Shown one piece after another: positions 7,825 through 17,620 of a stretch of DNA of 64,000 bases (the stretch's first letter is position 1; every line of letters begins with the position of its first letter). A program made the position numbers and the translations under genes. The DNA is from Paracoccaceae bacterium (lineage in GTDB: Bacteria > Pseudomonadota > Alphaproteobacteria > Rhodobacterales > Rhodobacteraceae): NCBI GenBank assembly GCA_017510335.1, contig JAFWNM010000004.1, positions 62,001-126,000 on the forward strand, read 5' to 3'. The notes under the pieces were generated by a model. It saw only the letters and a program-made list of their open reading frames with translations. It was not told the origin of the DNA and did not search any database.

Positions 7825-9273
7825 TCACGCCATAACTGTGCAGTTGCGCCCGTTATCCTTGGCCAGATACAGTGCCTGATCTGCTGCTTTCAACACATCT
7901 TCCACGCTGCGGCCCTGCGCGGGGAACATGGCCCCGCCTGCGGAAACCGTCACCTCTGGCAATTCGATGCCTGCATTCGACAGGCGCAATGCCTGAAGTG
8001 CGGCACGAATCCGGTCTGCCAGCGCGGCCACATCTGCAGGGGGCATATCTGCGCACAGAATCACAAACTCCTCTCCGCCAAGGCGGCAGGGGTGTATCAT
8101 TTCAGTGGCGGCACGCGCCAGTATGGCGCCCACTTCGCGCAGGACCAGATCGCCTGCATCATGCCCGAACTGGTCATTGAACGCCTTGAAATGGTCGACA
8201 TCCAGCATGATCAGACCAATCTCGCGCCCCTCGCGCTCGGCCATGGCGAAATCGCGCAGGGCGCGGTCCATGAACCACCGCCGGTTCCACAGCCCCGTCA
8301 GCGCATCGCGCATGGATTTGTCATGCAGTTCCTGCCGTAACCGGACATTCGCAATCGCAAGGCTGATCTGTTCGGCGCAGATCAGCGACACATCCCAGCG
8401 GTTGCGCAGCACATCCTCGCGCATATGGCGCATAAGCCCGTCTTCTTCGAACCCGTCAAAGATGATGTGCAATAGCCCGATGGTTTCGCCATGTGCGATA
8501 ATCGGCAGGCAGAAATATGGCGTGCCCGGTTTGGTGACATGGTCGCAAGTGAACTGGATTGGCTTCAGCCCATAGGCATAGGCCCGCCCCCGCCGCAGCG
8601 CCCAGCAATCATCCGGCAGAATATGGGGGGGAAATTCGGGAATGGTGCCCCAACTTGTCGCCAGGTCGAGGGTGCTGCGCGACGTGCCATAGATATACAG
8701 CGCCCCGTCGGCTTCCGGAATCAGCGTATGCATTGCACGCTGCACCACCATAAGCAGTTCATCAAAGGATTTCGCGGAATACAGCCATTCGCTGGTCAGC
8801 GCCAGAAGTTGGCGTTCAGACTGGCGCAGTTCTTCGGCCTGCCGCATTTCGTCGTTCTGGTGTTCCAGCTTCTTGCGTTCAGTGATGTCGCGCATATGCG
8901 CGATGAAATGCGTGTGCACACCAAGTGCGTCGAAAACCGGGGTAATCTTCAGATCCACCCAGAAAACACGGCCATCGCGGGCATAAAGCTGCAATTCCGT
9001 GTGAACTTCGCGGCGTTGGGTGCAGGCAATATCCACATGTTGCAGGCACTTGCGGTCGGTTTCCGCACCGCGCAGCACATCAACCACAGCCTTGCCGTGC
9101 AGGTCGTCAATTCCATATCCGGTTTGCGCGGTGAAGGCGGGGTTGACCCATAGCGCCAGCCTGTCCGGCCCGCTTATGATCACCCCGTCGGGGGCATGGC
9201 GCGCAACCATTTCCGCATAGGCGCGTTCTGCTACAGCGCCACTTGCCGTATCGGAGTTATCTTTTGGACACAT
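7825..9273 (-). CDS. PAS-GAF-GGDEF diguanylate cyclase
   Basis: A 482-residue soluble signalling protein. A PAS domain (about residues 18-135, with APDGVIISGPDRLALWVNPA and the PAC motif FIAHMRDITERKK) is followed by a GAF-like domain (about 150-310) and a C-terminal GGDEF domain. The active site reads GGEEF at residues 399-403, a form that is normally active in making cyclic di-GMP from GTP. A preceding DALTGLWNRRWF motif and IGLIMLDVDHFKAFND (metal site) are intact. I see no RxxD inhibitory site in the normal position (the residues before GGEEF are HPCRL), no EAL domain and no membrane segment. The start is the ATG before CPKDNSD. Confidence 0.92.
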   Translation of the reverse strand: MCPKDNSDTASGAVAERAYAEMVARHAPDGVIISGPDRLALWVNPAFTAQTGYGIDDLHGKAVVDVLRGAETDRKCLQHVDIACTQRREVHTELQLYARDGRVFWVDLKITPVFDALGVHTHFIAHMRDITERKKLEHQNDEMRQAEELRQSERQLLALTSEWLYSAKSFDELLMVVQRAMHTLIPEADGALYIYGTSRSTLDLATSWGTIPEFPPHILPDDCWALRRGRAYAYGLKPIQFTCDHVTKPGTPYFCLPIIAHGETIGLLHIIFDGFEEDGLMRHMREDVLRNRWDVSLICAEQISLAIANVRLRQELHDKSMRDALTGLWNRRWFMDRALRDFAMAEREGREIGLIMLDVDHFKAFNDQFGHDAGDLVLREVGAILARAATEMIHPCRLGGEEFVILCADMPPADVAALADRIRAALQALRLSNAGIELPEVTVSAGGAMFPAQGRSVEDVLKAADQALYLAKDNGRNCTVMA

Positions 9274-9432
9274 GACCCACCACACCCGCCTTAGGTCCCG
9301 CATCCGCCACAAGACGGCCGGACACAGGCAACAATCCCCGACAGGGTGTCGCAATCTGTTTAAAAGATCATTACCATACCGGCAGATAGTCCGGCGAAGA
9401 CAGCACAAGAACACCAGAAAGGTTGAAACAGA

Positions 9433-10911
9433 ATGACCGACACCCCGACAAACCTTCTGAACATGTTGCGCGATCCGTCCCTTCTGGAAACCCGTGCCTT
9501 CGTAGGGGGGGAATGGGTGGATGCAGATGATGGCGCGCGCTTCGATGTGCGCAACCCCGCGCGCGGCGATGTGATTGCCCAAGTTGCCGATCTGGGGCGC
9601 GCAGAAACCGCGCGTGCCATTGCCGCTGCAGACAAGGCGCGCCATGGCTGGGCCGCGCGCACCGGCAAGGACCGCGCTGGCGTGCTGCGCAAATGGTTCG
9701 ATCTGATGATGGACAATCAGGAAGATCTGGCGCTGATTCTGACTGCCGAAATGGGCAAACCCCTGTCCGAGGCGCGCGGCGAAATTGCCTATGGTGCCAG
9801 TTTCATTGAATGGTTCGGCGAAGAAGCCAAGCGCGTGTATGGCGAAACAATACCCGGCCACCAGCCCGACAAGCGTATCACGGTGTTGCGCCAGCCCATA
9901 GGCGTTGCTGCGTCCATTACGCCATGGAACTTTCCCAACGCGATGATTGCACGCAAGGTTGCACCGGCGCTGGCGGTGGGCTGCGGGTTTGTTGCGCGTC
10001 CGGCGGCGGAAACACCGCTTTCGGCGCTGGCAATGGCTGTGCTGGCCGAACGCGCGGGCGTGCCCAAGGGGCTGTTATCCGTGATCCCGTCCAGCCGCGC
10101 ATCCGACATTGGCAAGGAATTTTGCGAAAATCCGGCAGTGCGCAAACTGACCTTCACAGGGTCCACCGAGGTGGGGCGCATCCTGCTGCGCCAATCGGCC
10201 GATCAGGTTATGAAATGTTCCATGGAATTGGGCGGCAACGCCCCTTTCATCGTGTTCGATGATGCCGATCTGGACAAGGCGGTAGAGGGGGCGATGACGT
10301 CCAAATTCCGCAATAACGGCCAGACCTGCGTGTGCGCGAACCGCATCTATGTGCAGGCGGGGGTATATGATGCCTTTGCCCAAAAGCTGGCCGAAGCTGT
10401 GTCCAAGCTGAAGGTGGGCGATGGCATGGAGGACGGCGTGTCTGCTGGCCCGCTGATCAATGAAAGCGCTGTCGAAAAAGTCGAGGAGCACATCCGCGAT
10501 GTGCTGAAGAATGGCGGCACCATTGTAACCGGCGGGCAGCGTCATAAGCTGGGCGGCACATTCTTCCAGCCGACAGTTGCCACCGGCGTTACCCAATCCA
10601 TGAAGGTGGCGCAGGAAGAAACCTTCGGGCCGCTGGCACCACTGTTCAAGTTCGACACCGAGGAAGAAGCCATCGCCCTTGCCAATGATACGATATTCGG
10701 ACTGGCGTGCTATTTCTATGCCCGCGACATGGGCCGCATCACGCGGGTGCAAGAAGCGCTGGAATACGGGATTGTGGGCGTCAATACCGGCATCATCTCA
10801 ACAGAACTTGCGCCCTTTGGCGGGGTCAAACAATCGGGACTGGGGCGCGAAGGGTCGCGGCATGGCATCGATGACTTCCTTGAAATGAAGTATATCTGTC
10901 TGAGCATATGA
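9433..10911 (+). CDS. gabD: Succinate-semialdehyde dehydrogenase, NAD(P)+
   Basis: A 492-residue aldehyde dehydrogenase that oxidises succinate semialdehyde to succinate, the last step of the GABA shunt. Catalytic Glu265 lies in MELGGNAPF and nucleophile Cys299 in [11 protein letters not shown]; this CxC arrangement is usual in Gab[21 protein letters not shown] forms the coenzyme pocket, and the end motif [19 protein letters not shown] is typical for GabD. The substrate is assigned from these family motifs. It stands alone: no gabT or gab regulator adjoins it. A hairpin follows the stop codon. Confidence 0.93.
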   Translation: MTDTPTNLLNMLRDPSLLETRAFVGGEWVDADDGARFDVRNPARGDVIAQVADLGRAETARAIAAADKARHGWAARTGKDRAGVLRKWFDLMMDNQEDLALILTAEMGKPLSEARGEIAYGASFIEWFGEEAKRVYGETIPGHQPDKRITVLRQPIGVAASITPWNFPNAMIARKVAPALAVGCGFVARPAAETPLSALAMAVLAERAGVPKGLLSVIPSSRASDIGKEFCENPAVRKLTFTGSTEVGRILLRQSADQVMKCSMELGGNAPFIVFDDADLDKAVEGAMTSKFRNNGQTCVCANRIYVQAGVYDAFAQKLAEAVSKLKVGDGMEDGVSAGPLINESAVEKVEEHIRDVLKNGGTIVTGGQRHKLGGTFFQPTVATGVTQSMKVAQEETFGPLAPLFKFDTEEEAIALANDTIFGLACYFYARDMGRITRVQEALEYGIVGVNTGIISTELAPFGGVKQSGLGREGSRHGIDDFLEMKYICLSI

Positions 10912-10926
10912 TCAAAAACCAACTTG

Positions 10927-10953
10927 CCCGGACAAGGCCGCGCACTGTCCGGG
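10927..10953 (+). terminator. Hairpin after gabD
   Basis: cccggaca (10927-10934) pairs perfectly with tgtccggg (10946-10953) over an 11-base loop, 15 bases after the gabD stop codon. Only three Ts follow, so termination may need Rho or the hairpin may mainly protect the 3' end. Confidence 0.6.
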
Positions 10954-11045
10954 TTTGACAACACCATCACTTGACCGTAAATCACCCCTGTCAGCGGCAT
11001 TCGCTGGCGCAACCAATCGGGACCAAAATGGACGGCAGTTCTAGG

Positions 11046-11066
11046 CGGGCGCAGATGATGCGCCCG
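11046..11066 (+). promoter_or_regulatory. Strong hairpin in the mgtE leader
   Basis: cgggcgca (11046-11053) and tgcgcccg (11059-11066) form an 8-bp perfect stem with a 5-base loop, 112 bases before the mgtE start. Further GC-rich inverted words follow up to the start codon. It could be a structured 5' leader or the real terminator of the upstream unit. It does not match a riboswitch class I recognise. Confidence 0.4.
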
Positions 11067-11178
11067 AAACACAAAACCGGCCTTCGGGCTGACGTATCAC
11101 CGCGCATGGCGCGGGCTGCCATCCGGGGCTGACCCGGCACGCCGCCCCTGCCGTGTCTGGCACGCAAGGGGGTCGGCA

Positions 11179-12582
11179 ATGACACTTCAGACACCACTTT
11201 CAGAATACCGCTTCGATTCTGCGTCCCAGAATGCCGGGATAGACGCCGCATTGATTGCGATCGAAGTCGCGCGCCTGTTGAAAGAAGGCAGGACAGACGA
11301 AATACGCCAGTTCATGGAGACATTGGAACTGGCAGATGTCGCCGCCTTGATCGAGCAATTGGACGAAACAAGTGATCTGGCTGTGTTGCGCCTGCTGGCG
11401 CTGCATGATCAGGCCGAACTTATCGGCTATCTGCGCCCGTCATCACAAGTCAGCGTGGCCACGCGCAGCCGCAAGGGCGATCTTGTCGCGCTGATGACCG
11501 CGATGAGCCATGATGAACGCGCGGATTTGTTCAAACAACTGGACGAAGAAGCGCAAGAAGCCATCCTGCCTGCGCTATCCAAGGCCGAACGAGAGGATTT
11601 GCGGCGTCTTGCCTCCTACGAGGAATGGACCGTGGGTTCTGTCATGACATCGGATTATGCTGTTGTGACCCCTGACATGACATCCAGTCAGGCCATTGAG
11701 GCGCTGCGCACCCAGGCTTTTGATGCAGAAACCATCTATTCTGCGTATATCGTTGGCGAATCGCGCGAATTGCTGGGGGTGGTCAGTCTGCGCGACATTC
11801 TGACCGCGCGGCCCCGGCAGCGTGTTTCGGAAATCATGGACACAGAACCTGTTTTCGTGCGCGTCCATGAAGAACAGGAAGAAGCCGCCCGCCTGATTGC
11901 GCGCTATGACCTGCTGGCCCTGCCCGTGCTGGATGACAACGACCGCCTGGTGGGCATTGTGACCGCAGATGACGCCATGGACGTGTCCGAAGAAGAAGTC
12001 ACCGAGGATTTCCACAAAGGGTCCATCGTGCAACCGCTGGATATGTCGGTTGCCGAAGCCACGATTGCCACGCTGTATCGGGCGCGGATTTTCTGGCTGG
12101 TGTTGCTGGTTTTCGGAAATATCTTTTCGGGGGCGGGCATTGCCTATTTCGAAGAAACGATTGCCGCGCATCTGTCGCTTCTGTTCTTTCTGCCCCTGCT
12201 GATTGCATCGGGGGGAAATGCGGGTACGCAATCGGCCACGCTGATGGTCCGCGCCTTGGCCACAGGGGACGTGCGCCCCACGGATTTCGGGCGTCTGCTG
12301 GCGCGTGAAACGCTTATTGCGCTGGCCCTTGGCCTGACAATGGCGTTTGCAGTGTCCATCATTGGCGTGTGGCGGGGGGGGCCTGAAATTGCGCTGGTTG
12401 TCGCTTCGGCCATGATCACAATTGTGGTGATGGGCGCCTTGATCGGCATGTGCCTGCCCTTCATCTTTGCCAAGATCGACCGCGACCCTGCCGCGGCGTC
12501 CGGCCCGCTGGTTACATCCATCGCAGATGTTCTGGGCGTTATCATCTATTTCACAATCGCAGCGCGGTTGCTGGAACTGTAA
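11179..12582 (+). CDS. mgtE: Magnesium transporter MgtE
   Basis: A 467-residue inner-membrane Mg2+ channel. The N-terminal helical domain (about residues 20-140) and two CBS domains (about 145-275) form the cytoplasmic Mg2+ sensor that closes the pore when magnesium is plentiful. A connecting helix leads to five membrane segments (about 295-467). The pore motif is present as LIASGGNAGTQSATL, and CLPFIFAKIDRDPAAASGPL is also conserved. Length is normal. It has a 267-base upstream region with strong secondary structure; pheS follows 90 bases downstream but is functionally unrelated. Confidence 0.96.
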   Translation: MTLQTPLSEYRFDSASQNAGIDAALIAIEVARLLKEGRTDEIRQFMETLELADVAALIEQLDETSDLAVLRLLALHDQAELIGYLRPSSQVSVATRSRKGDLVALMTAMSHDERADLFKQLDEEAQEAILPALSKAEREDLRRLASYEEWTVGSVMTSDYAVVTPDMTSSQAIEALRTQAFDAETIYSAYIVGESRELLGVVSLRDILTARPRQRVSEIMDTEPVFVRVHEEQEEAARLIARYDLLALPVLDDNDRLVGIVTADDAMDVSEEEVTEDFHKGSIVQPLDMSVAEATIATLYRARIFWLVLLVFGNIFSGAGIAYFEETIAAHLSLLFFLPLLIASGGNAGTQSATLMVRALATGDVRPTDFGRLLARETLIALALGLTMAFAVSIIGVWRGGPEIALVVASAMITIVVMGALIGMCLPFIFAKIDRDPAAASGPLVTSIADVLGVIIYFTIAARLLEL

Positions 12583-12672
12583 CGCCATACCCCGCGCGTG
12601 CGCCCGTCTTGCATTCGCGCGCGGGGCACACTATGCCCACACGCAACGCATACTGGCGCAAAAGGGCATGTC

Positions 12673-13755
12673 ATGGACACAATCGCAACGCTTCGCGGCA
12701 AATATCTGGAACAGATCAGCGCGGCCCCGGATGCGGACGCGCTGGAAACTGTGCGTCTGGCCGCCTTGGGCAAGAAAGGCGAAATCAGCCTGAAAATGCG
12801 CGAACTGGGCCAGATGAGTGCCGAGGAACGCCAAAGTGCAGGCCCCGCACTGAACGCCCTGAAGACCGAGGTGGATGCAGCCCTGAAAGCGCGCAAATCC
12901 GCGCTGGAAGATGCGGCCCTTGATGCGCGCCTGAAATCGGAATGGCTGGATGTCACGCTGCCCGGCCGCCCCCGCCCCATGGGCACCATCCACCCCATCA
13001 GTCAGGTCATGGACGAATTGACGGCGATTTTTGCCGATATGGGGTTTTCGGTCGCGGAAGGGCCGCAAATCGAATCGGACTGGTATAATTTCGACGCGCT
13101 GAACATTGCACCCGAACACCCCGCGCGGCAGGAACATGACACGTTTTTCATGCACCGCGCAGATGGCGACAACCGCCCGCCGCATGTGCTGCGCACCCAT
13201 ACCAGCCCTGTGCAAATCCGCGCGATGCAGGATCAGGGCGCGCCTATTCGCGTGATTGCGCCGGGCCGTGTGTACCGCATGGACATGGACCAGACCCATA
13301 CGCCCATGTTCCATCAGGTCGAAGGGCTGGCCATTGACCGCGACATTTCCATGGCGCAACTGAAATGGACACTGGAAGAATTCTGCCGCGCGTTCTTCGA
13401 GGTGGATGAAGTGGAACTGCGTTTCCGCGCGTCGCATTTCCCGTTCACGGAACCGTCGGCAGAAGTGGACATTCGGTGTTCCTGGGAAGGCGGCCAGCTG
13501 AAGATTGGCGAAGGCAAGGACTGGCTGGAGATTCTGGGGTCTGGCATGGTTCACCCCAAAGTGTTGCAGGCGGGCGGGATTGACCCCAATGAATGGCAGG
13601 GCTTCGCCTTTGGCCTTGGGATCGACCGGATTGCCATGTTGAAATACGGCATCCCGGACTTGCGCGCGTTCTTTGAATCCGACCTACGCTGGCTGCGCCA
13701 TTACGGCTTTGCCTCCCTTGACCAACCGTCGCTTGCGGCGGGGTTGTCGCGTTAA
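12673..13755 (+). CDS. pheS: Phenylalanine-tRNA ligase alpha subunit
   Basis: A 360-residue class II synthetase subunit that charges tRNA-Phe as an alpha2beta2 tetramer with PheT. An N-terminal coiled coil (about residues 5-90) is followed by the catalytic core. Motif 2 is seen around [20 protein letters not shown] with HQVEGL, and motif 3 as [18 protein letters not shown]. The core also has [19 protein letters not shown]. Start chosen at ATG before [11 protein letters not shown], following cgcaaaagggc. pheT does not follow here or anywhere in the window, which is uncommon because pheS and pheT usually lie together. Confidence 0.97.
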   Translation: MDTIATLRGKYLEQISAAPDADALETVRLAALGKKGEISLKMRELGQMSAEERQSAGPALNALKTEVDAALKARKSALEDAALDARLKSEWLDVTLPGRPRPMGTIHPISQVMDELTAIFADMGFSVAEGPQIESDWYNFDALNIAPEHPARQEHDTFFMHRADGDNRPPHVLRTHTSPVQIRAMQDQGAPIRVIAPGRVYRMDMDQTHTPMFHQVEGLAIDRDISMAQLKWTLEEFCRAFFEVDEVELRFRASHFPFTEPSAEVDIRCSWEGGQLKIGEGKDWLEILGSGMVHPKVLQAGGIDPNEWQGFAFGLGIDRIAMLKYGIPDLRAFFESDLRWLRHYGFASLDQPSLAAGLSR

Positions 13756-13802
13756 GTGTCGTGATGATTGACCGGCCCTGCAAGTCATGAATATCTGACC
13801 CC

Positions 13803-14558
13803 ATGGCCCGCAAAACCGCTAAATCCCGAAAGCCAGCCAAGCCCCCGCCGCGCAATGCCGCGAACGGGGCGCTGATGGGCACGGCCCATATGCTGCGCCA
13901 CATCCGCTGGTGGCTGGTCCGCGGGCTGGGGGTTGTGCTTTTGGTTTCGGTGGTGTGGGTGCTGCTGTATCGCATCATCCCCCCGCCCGGCGGCATTTAT
14001 ATCTTTCAGGAATACCGCCGCCTTGGCGAAATCCAGCGCCAATGGGTGCCGATGGACCGTATCGCGCCTGTCATGGCGCGGTCTGTCATTGCCGCCGAAG
14101 ATGCGAATTTCTGCCTGCATTGGGGGTTCGACATGGCCGAAATCCGCAAGGTCATTGCGGCCGGCAGCACGCGCGGCGCGTCCACCCTGTCGCAACAAAC
14201 CGCCAAGAACGTGTTTTTATGGCATGGCCGCGACTGGTCGCGCAAGGCACTGGAATCAGGGTTTACCCTGTTGATTGAGGGGCTATGGCCCAAGACGCGC
14301 ATTCTGGAAATCTATCTGAACATGGCCGAATTCGACGAAGGGGTTTTCGGCGTTGAAGCGGCTGCGCGGCACTATTTCGGTGTCGGTGCCGCAGATGTGA
14401 CCCCAACGCAGGCGGCGCGCCTTGCAGCAGTCCTGCCCGCCCCCAAGGCCCGCAACGCCGCCAATCCCAGTGATTTTCTGCGCAGGCGCACCGCATCCAT
14501 CATGGACGGGGCCGCAACCATTGCCCGCGATGGCCGCGCCGATTGCATAAGCGGTTGA
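13803..14558 (+). CDS. mtgA: Monofunctional biosynthetic peptidoglycan transglycosylase
   Basis: A 251-residue inner-membrane glycosyltransferase (GT51) that polymerises lipid II into glycan strands. A basic cytoplasmic N terminus (KSRKPAKPPPRN) precedes one membrane segment (about residues 39-58, LVRGLGVVLLVSVVWVLLY). The catalytic motifs follow: SVIAAEDANFCLHWGFD with the key Glu, RGASTLSQQTAKNVFLWHGR, and RILEIYLNMAEFDEGVFGVE. No transpeptidase domain is present, which marks it as MtgA rather than a class A PBP. It lies 47 bases after pheS and 60 before the GST gene, so they may share a transcript. Confidence 0.96.
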   Translation: MARKTAKSRKPAKPPPRNAANGALMGTAHMLRHIRWWLVRGLGVVLLVSVVWVLLYRIIPPPGGIYIFQEYRRLGEIQRQWVPMDRIAPVMARSVIAAEDANFCLHWGFDMAEIRKVIAAGSTRGASTLSQQTAKNVFLWHGRDWSRKALESGFTLLIEGLWPKTRILEIYLNMAEFDEGVFGVEAAARHYFGVGAADVTPTQAARLAAVLPAPKARNAANPSDFLRRRTASIMDGAATIARDGRADCISG

Positions 14559-14618
14559 ATTCCAGCCGCCACCGCGGCTACAGAAGGGCAAACCAAGCAA
14601 GAAAGCCCAACACCCCCC

Positions 14619-15284
14619 ATGGCACGCCTGTATCACGTTCCCCTTTCGCCCTTTTGCCGCAAATTGCGCCTGACGCTGGCAGAAAAGCGTATCGACGTGG
14701 AATTGATCGAGGAACGCTTCTGGGAACCCAGCGCCGAGTTTATGCGCCGCAATCCTGCGGGCAAGGTGCCTGTGCTGCGCTATGATGGAAAGCTGCTGAC
14801 CGAAAGCCACGCCATTTGCGAATATATCGAAGATATGGTGCCGCTGCCCCCCTTGCTGCCCAAATCCCCCGAGGCCCGTTACGAAGTGCGCCGCCTGTGC
14901 ACATGGTTTGACGACAAATTCCATTCCGAGGTGACGGCAAACCTGCTGTATGAACGCGTCAACAAGAAGATCATGAAACGCGGCTATCCGGATTCGCAGG
15001 CCATCAAGACGGGTTCCGCCAAGATCAAGTTTCATCTGGATTATATGGACTGGCTGCTTGGCCAGCGCCGCTGGCTGGCGGGAAATGACATGACGCTGGC
15101 AGATTTTACCGCTGCGGCGCATCTGTCCTGTCTGGATTATATCAATGATGTGGACTGGCAGCGTTCGGCCCTGGTGCATGAATGGTATGCGAAACTGAAA
15201 TCGCGCCCCGCCTTTCGCACGCTTCTGGCCGACCAGCTGCCCGGCTTTCCGCCGCCCGCGCATTACACAGATCTGGATTTTTAG
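14619..15284 (+). CDS. Glutathione S-transferase family protein
   Basis: A 221-residue cytosolic GST. The thioredoxin-like N-terminal domain (residues 1-80) starts RLYHVPLSPFCRKLRLTLAE, in which the SPFC segment would lie at the catalytic position, and contains AGKVPVLRYDGKLLTESHAI, the cis-Pro and glutathione gamma-Glu binding site. The all-helical C-terminal domain has ADFTAAAHLSCLDYINDVDW. Members conjugate or reduce electrophiles with glutathione; the exact substrate is unknown. queG begins 24 bases after the stop codon, suggesting co-transcription. Confidence 0.9.
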   Translation: MARLYHVPLSPFCRKLRLTLAEKRIDVELIEERFWEPSAEFMRRNPAGKVPVLRYDGKLLTESHAICEYIEDMVPLPPLLPKSPEARYEVRRLCTWFDDKFHSEVTANLLYERVNKKIMKRGYPDSQAIKTGSAKIKFHLDYMDWLLGQRRWLAGNDMTLADFTAAAHLSCLDYINDVDWQRSALVHEWYAKLKSRPAFRTLLADQLPGFPPPAHYTDLDF

Positions 15285-15308
15285 GGTGGTTTGGCCCATC
15301 TGGGGCAT

Positions 15309-16367
15309 ATGAGCGAGACACTGAAATCCGACATCCGGCAGATGGCGCAGGATATGGGCTTTTGCGCCTGTGCCGTGACAAAGCCTGACGCCATTCCCGC
15401 CGCCCCCGCACGGCTGGGGGATTTTGTGGATCAGGGGCGGCATGGCCAGATGGGCTGGATGGCCGAGCGCATGGAATGGCGCGGAAATCCAGCGGCACTT
15501 TGGCCGGCGGCGCGGTCGGTTGTCATGCTGGCCGAAAGCTATACGCCCGCGCATAACCCGCTGGACCTGCTGGACCTGCGCGATCGTGGCGTGATTTCCG
15601 CCTATGCGCTGGGACGCGATTATCATGATGTCGTCAAGAAGCGCCTGAAGCGGTTGGGCCGCTGGCTGATTGACCACGCAGGCGGGGAAATCAAGGTGTT
15701 TGTCGACACGGCCCCGGTTATGGAAAAACCGCTGGCAGCGGCGGCGGGGCTGGGCTGGCAGGGCAAGCATACCAACCTTCTGTCGCGGGAATTGGGCAAC
15801 TGGTTCTTTCTGGGGGCCGTGTTCACAACACTGGACCTTCCCGCCGACACACCCGCGCGGGAAAATTGCGGGTCCTGCCGTGCCTGTCTGGATATTTGCC
15901 CCACAAGTGCCTTTCCGGCACCCTTCCAACTGGATGCCCGGCGCTGCATTTCCTACCTGACCATCGAACATCATGGCCCCGTCCCGCTGGACCTGCGCGA
16001 AAAACTGGGCAACCGCATTTATGGCTGCGATGATTGCCTTGCCGTGTGCCCGTGGAACAAATTCGCACAATCCGCATCCGAGGCGAAATATGCCGCGCGC
16101 GACGGGCTGATCGCGCCAGATCTGGGCACATTGGCGGGCCTTGATGATGCGGGGTTTCGGACCATGTTTTCAGGTTCTCCCATCAAGCGCATCGGGCGCA
16201 ACAGGTTTGTGCGCAACGTGCTGTATGCCATCGGCAATTCCGACACACCGCGCTTGCTGCCCGTAGCTTTGACGCTATGCGATGACCCTGACACCACAGT
16301 TGCCGATGCCGCGCGCTGGGCGGTGGGGCGGCTGCGCGCATCATCTGCGGCGGGGCCGGGCGCGTAA
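15309..16367 (+). CDS. queG: Epoxyqueuosine reductase
   Basis: A 352-residue cytoplasmic, cobalamin-dependent Fe-S enzyme that reduces epoxyqueuosine to queuosine in the wobble position of tRNAs. An N-terminal reductase-like domain with [20 protein letters not shown] and [21 protein letters not shown] (B12 site and catalytic Asp) is followed by two [4Fe-4S] sites, [12 protein letters not shown] and [14 protein letters not shown]. The C terminus with [16 protein letters not shown] resembles a short HEAT-like region. A TTG 18 bases upstream, behind agggtgg, is an alternative start; the ATG before [11 protein letters not shown] is preferred by family length. Confidence 0.95.
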   Translation: MSETLKSDIRQMAQDMGFCACAVTKPDAIPAAPARLGDFVDQGRHGQMGWMAERMEWRGNPAALWPAARSVVMLAESYTPAHNPLDLLDLRDRGVISAYALGRDYHDVVKKRLKRLGRWLIDHAGGEIKVFVDTAPVMEKPLAAAAGLGWQGKHTNLLSRELGNWFFLGAVFTTLDLPADTPARENCGSCRACLDICPTSAFPAPFQLDARRCISYLTIEHHGPVPLDLREKLGNRIYGCDDCLAVCPWNKFAQSASEAKYAARDGLIAPDLGTLAGLDDAGFRTMFSGSPIKRIGRNRFVRNVLYAIGNSDTPRLLPVALTLCDDPDTTVADAARWAVGRLRASSAAGPGA

Positions 16368-16377
16368 CGCGCGCCCA

Positions 16378-16410
16378 CGATCCTGCCCCCCTCGATGGGG
16401 GGCGGGATCG
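16378..16410. terminator. Hairpin between convergent queG and zapE
   Basis: cgatcctgcccccc pairs nearly perfectly with ggggggcgggatcg around a very short loop, between the ends of two convergent genes. It could serve both directions. The flanks are not T-rich, so termination strength is uncertain. Confidence 0.6.
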
Positions 16411-16424
16411 TTCCCCCTAACAGG

Positions 16425-17507
16425 TCAGTCCGCGGCCCAATCCGCGCCTTGCATTTCGCGCAGGCGGCTGGCAGTGCGTTCAAACTCGAACGCGCCGGTG
16501 CCTTCACGATAAAGCTGTTCTGGCTGGGCTGCGGCTGACGCAATCAGCCGCACGCGCGCTTCATATAGCGCATCAATCAAGGTAACAAACCGCTTGGCCT
16601 CGTTGTAATTGGTGGCCGACAGATACGGGATGTCGTCCATCATAAGCACCCGCAACGCGCCCGCAATCGCCAGATAATCCGCCGCGCCCAATGGTTTTCC
16701 GCATAAATCCCAGAAACTGGCGCGGCCCACCCCGTTATGCGCCTGCGCAATCACCACCTCGCGACCCTTGACCGTCAACGTCAGGGGCTGGCCGGCATCA
16801 TGCCCGGTCAGCTCGTCCCAGATGCGGCCCATTTCGCTGCGCGCCTGCGCATCGGCGGGGCTGAAATACACCTGCGCCCCGGCCAGTCGGTGCTGGCGGT
16901 AATCGGTTTCCGAAACCAGTTCATGCACAATCATGTTGGTTTTGATCATGTCAATGAACGGCACGAACAGCGCACGGTTCAACCCGTTCTTGTACAGGTC
17001 ATCGGGCACCCTGTTGGATGTAGTCACAATCGCCACGCCCGCCGCCATCAGCCGTTCAAACAAGCGGCCCACAATCATCGCGTCGGTGATGTCGGTGATC
17101 TGCATTTCGTCAAATGCCAGCAACCGCACCTGCCGCGCCACATTGTCCGCAACCGGGGCCAGGGCATCAGATGTGCCGGTTTTGCGGGCAGCATGCATGC
17201 CTTCATGGATTTCCTGCATGAAGGCGTGGAAATGAACGCGCCGTTTGGGCACATCATCCACATGTGCGACGAACAGATCCATCAGCATGGATTTCCCGCG
17301 CCCGACGCCCCCCCATAAATACAACCCCGGTGGCGGTTCGGGTTTGCGCCGCGCCAGCAATCCCATCAATCCCGCCTTGGGGGCGGGTTTGCGCAGGTAT
17401 GCCAGCACTTCGGCAAAACAGGGCAGCGCGCCGCGCTGTGCGGCATCAGGGCGCAGCAGGCCCTGTTCAACCTTGCGGTCATAGACTTCTATCAGACTGT
17501 CACTCAT
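16425..17507 (-). CDS. zapE: Cell division protein ZapE / AFG1-like ATPase
   Basis: A 360-residue AAA-type P-loop ATPase. The Walker A motif is GGVGRGKSMLMDLF, Walker B is LLAFDEMQITDITDAMI with sensor region AIVTTSNRVPDDLYKNGLNR, matching the AFG1/ZapE family. In E. coli the protein joins the Z-ring and destabilises FtsZ polymers in an ATP-dependent way; mitochondrial AFG1 helps turn over respiratory subunits. The start before SDSLIEVYDRKVEQG fits the family; the frame extends 19 codons upstream without similarity. It is convergent with queG and divergent from sseA. Confidence 0.94.
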   Translation of the reverse strand: MSDSLIEVYDRKVEQGLLRPDAAQRGALPCFAEVLAYLRKPAPKAGLMGLLARRKPEPPPGLYLWGGVGRGKSMLMDLFVAHVDDVPKRRVHFHAFMQEIHEGMHAARKTGTSDALAPVADNVARQVRLLAFDEMQITDITDAMIVGRLFERLMAAGVAIVTTSNRVPDDLYKNGLNRALFVPFIDMIKTNMIVHELVSETDYRQHRLAGAQVYFSPADAQARSEMGRIWDELTGHDAGQPLTLTVKGREVVIAQAHNGVGRASFWDLCGKPLGAADYLAIAGALRVLMMDDIPYLSATNYNEAKRFVTLIDALYEARVRLIASAAAQPEQLYREGTGAFEFERTASRLREMQGADWAAD

Positions 17508-17620
17508 GCGAAACTGCATACCCAATGCTGCAGCCGGGGAAAAGCCCCGCCTGCATGCTTGCAACGCGCCCGCCTGCTGGGTAGGTGTTATGTATCTGCT
17601 TTTCCGGCTTGGGGGATTTC

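Noticed and set aside
14283-16070. A 595-codon open frame antisense to mtgA, GST and queG
   Set aside because: All three plus-strand genes have intact family motifs; the antisense reading is low-complexity and crosses intergenic DNA.
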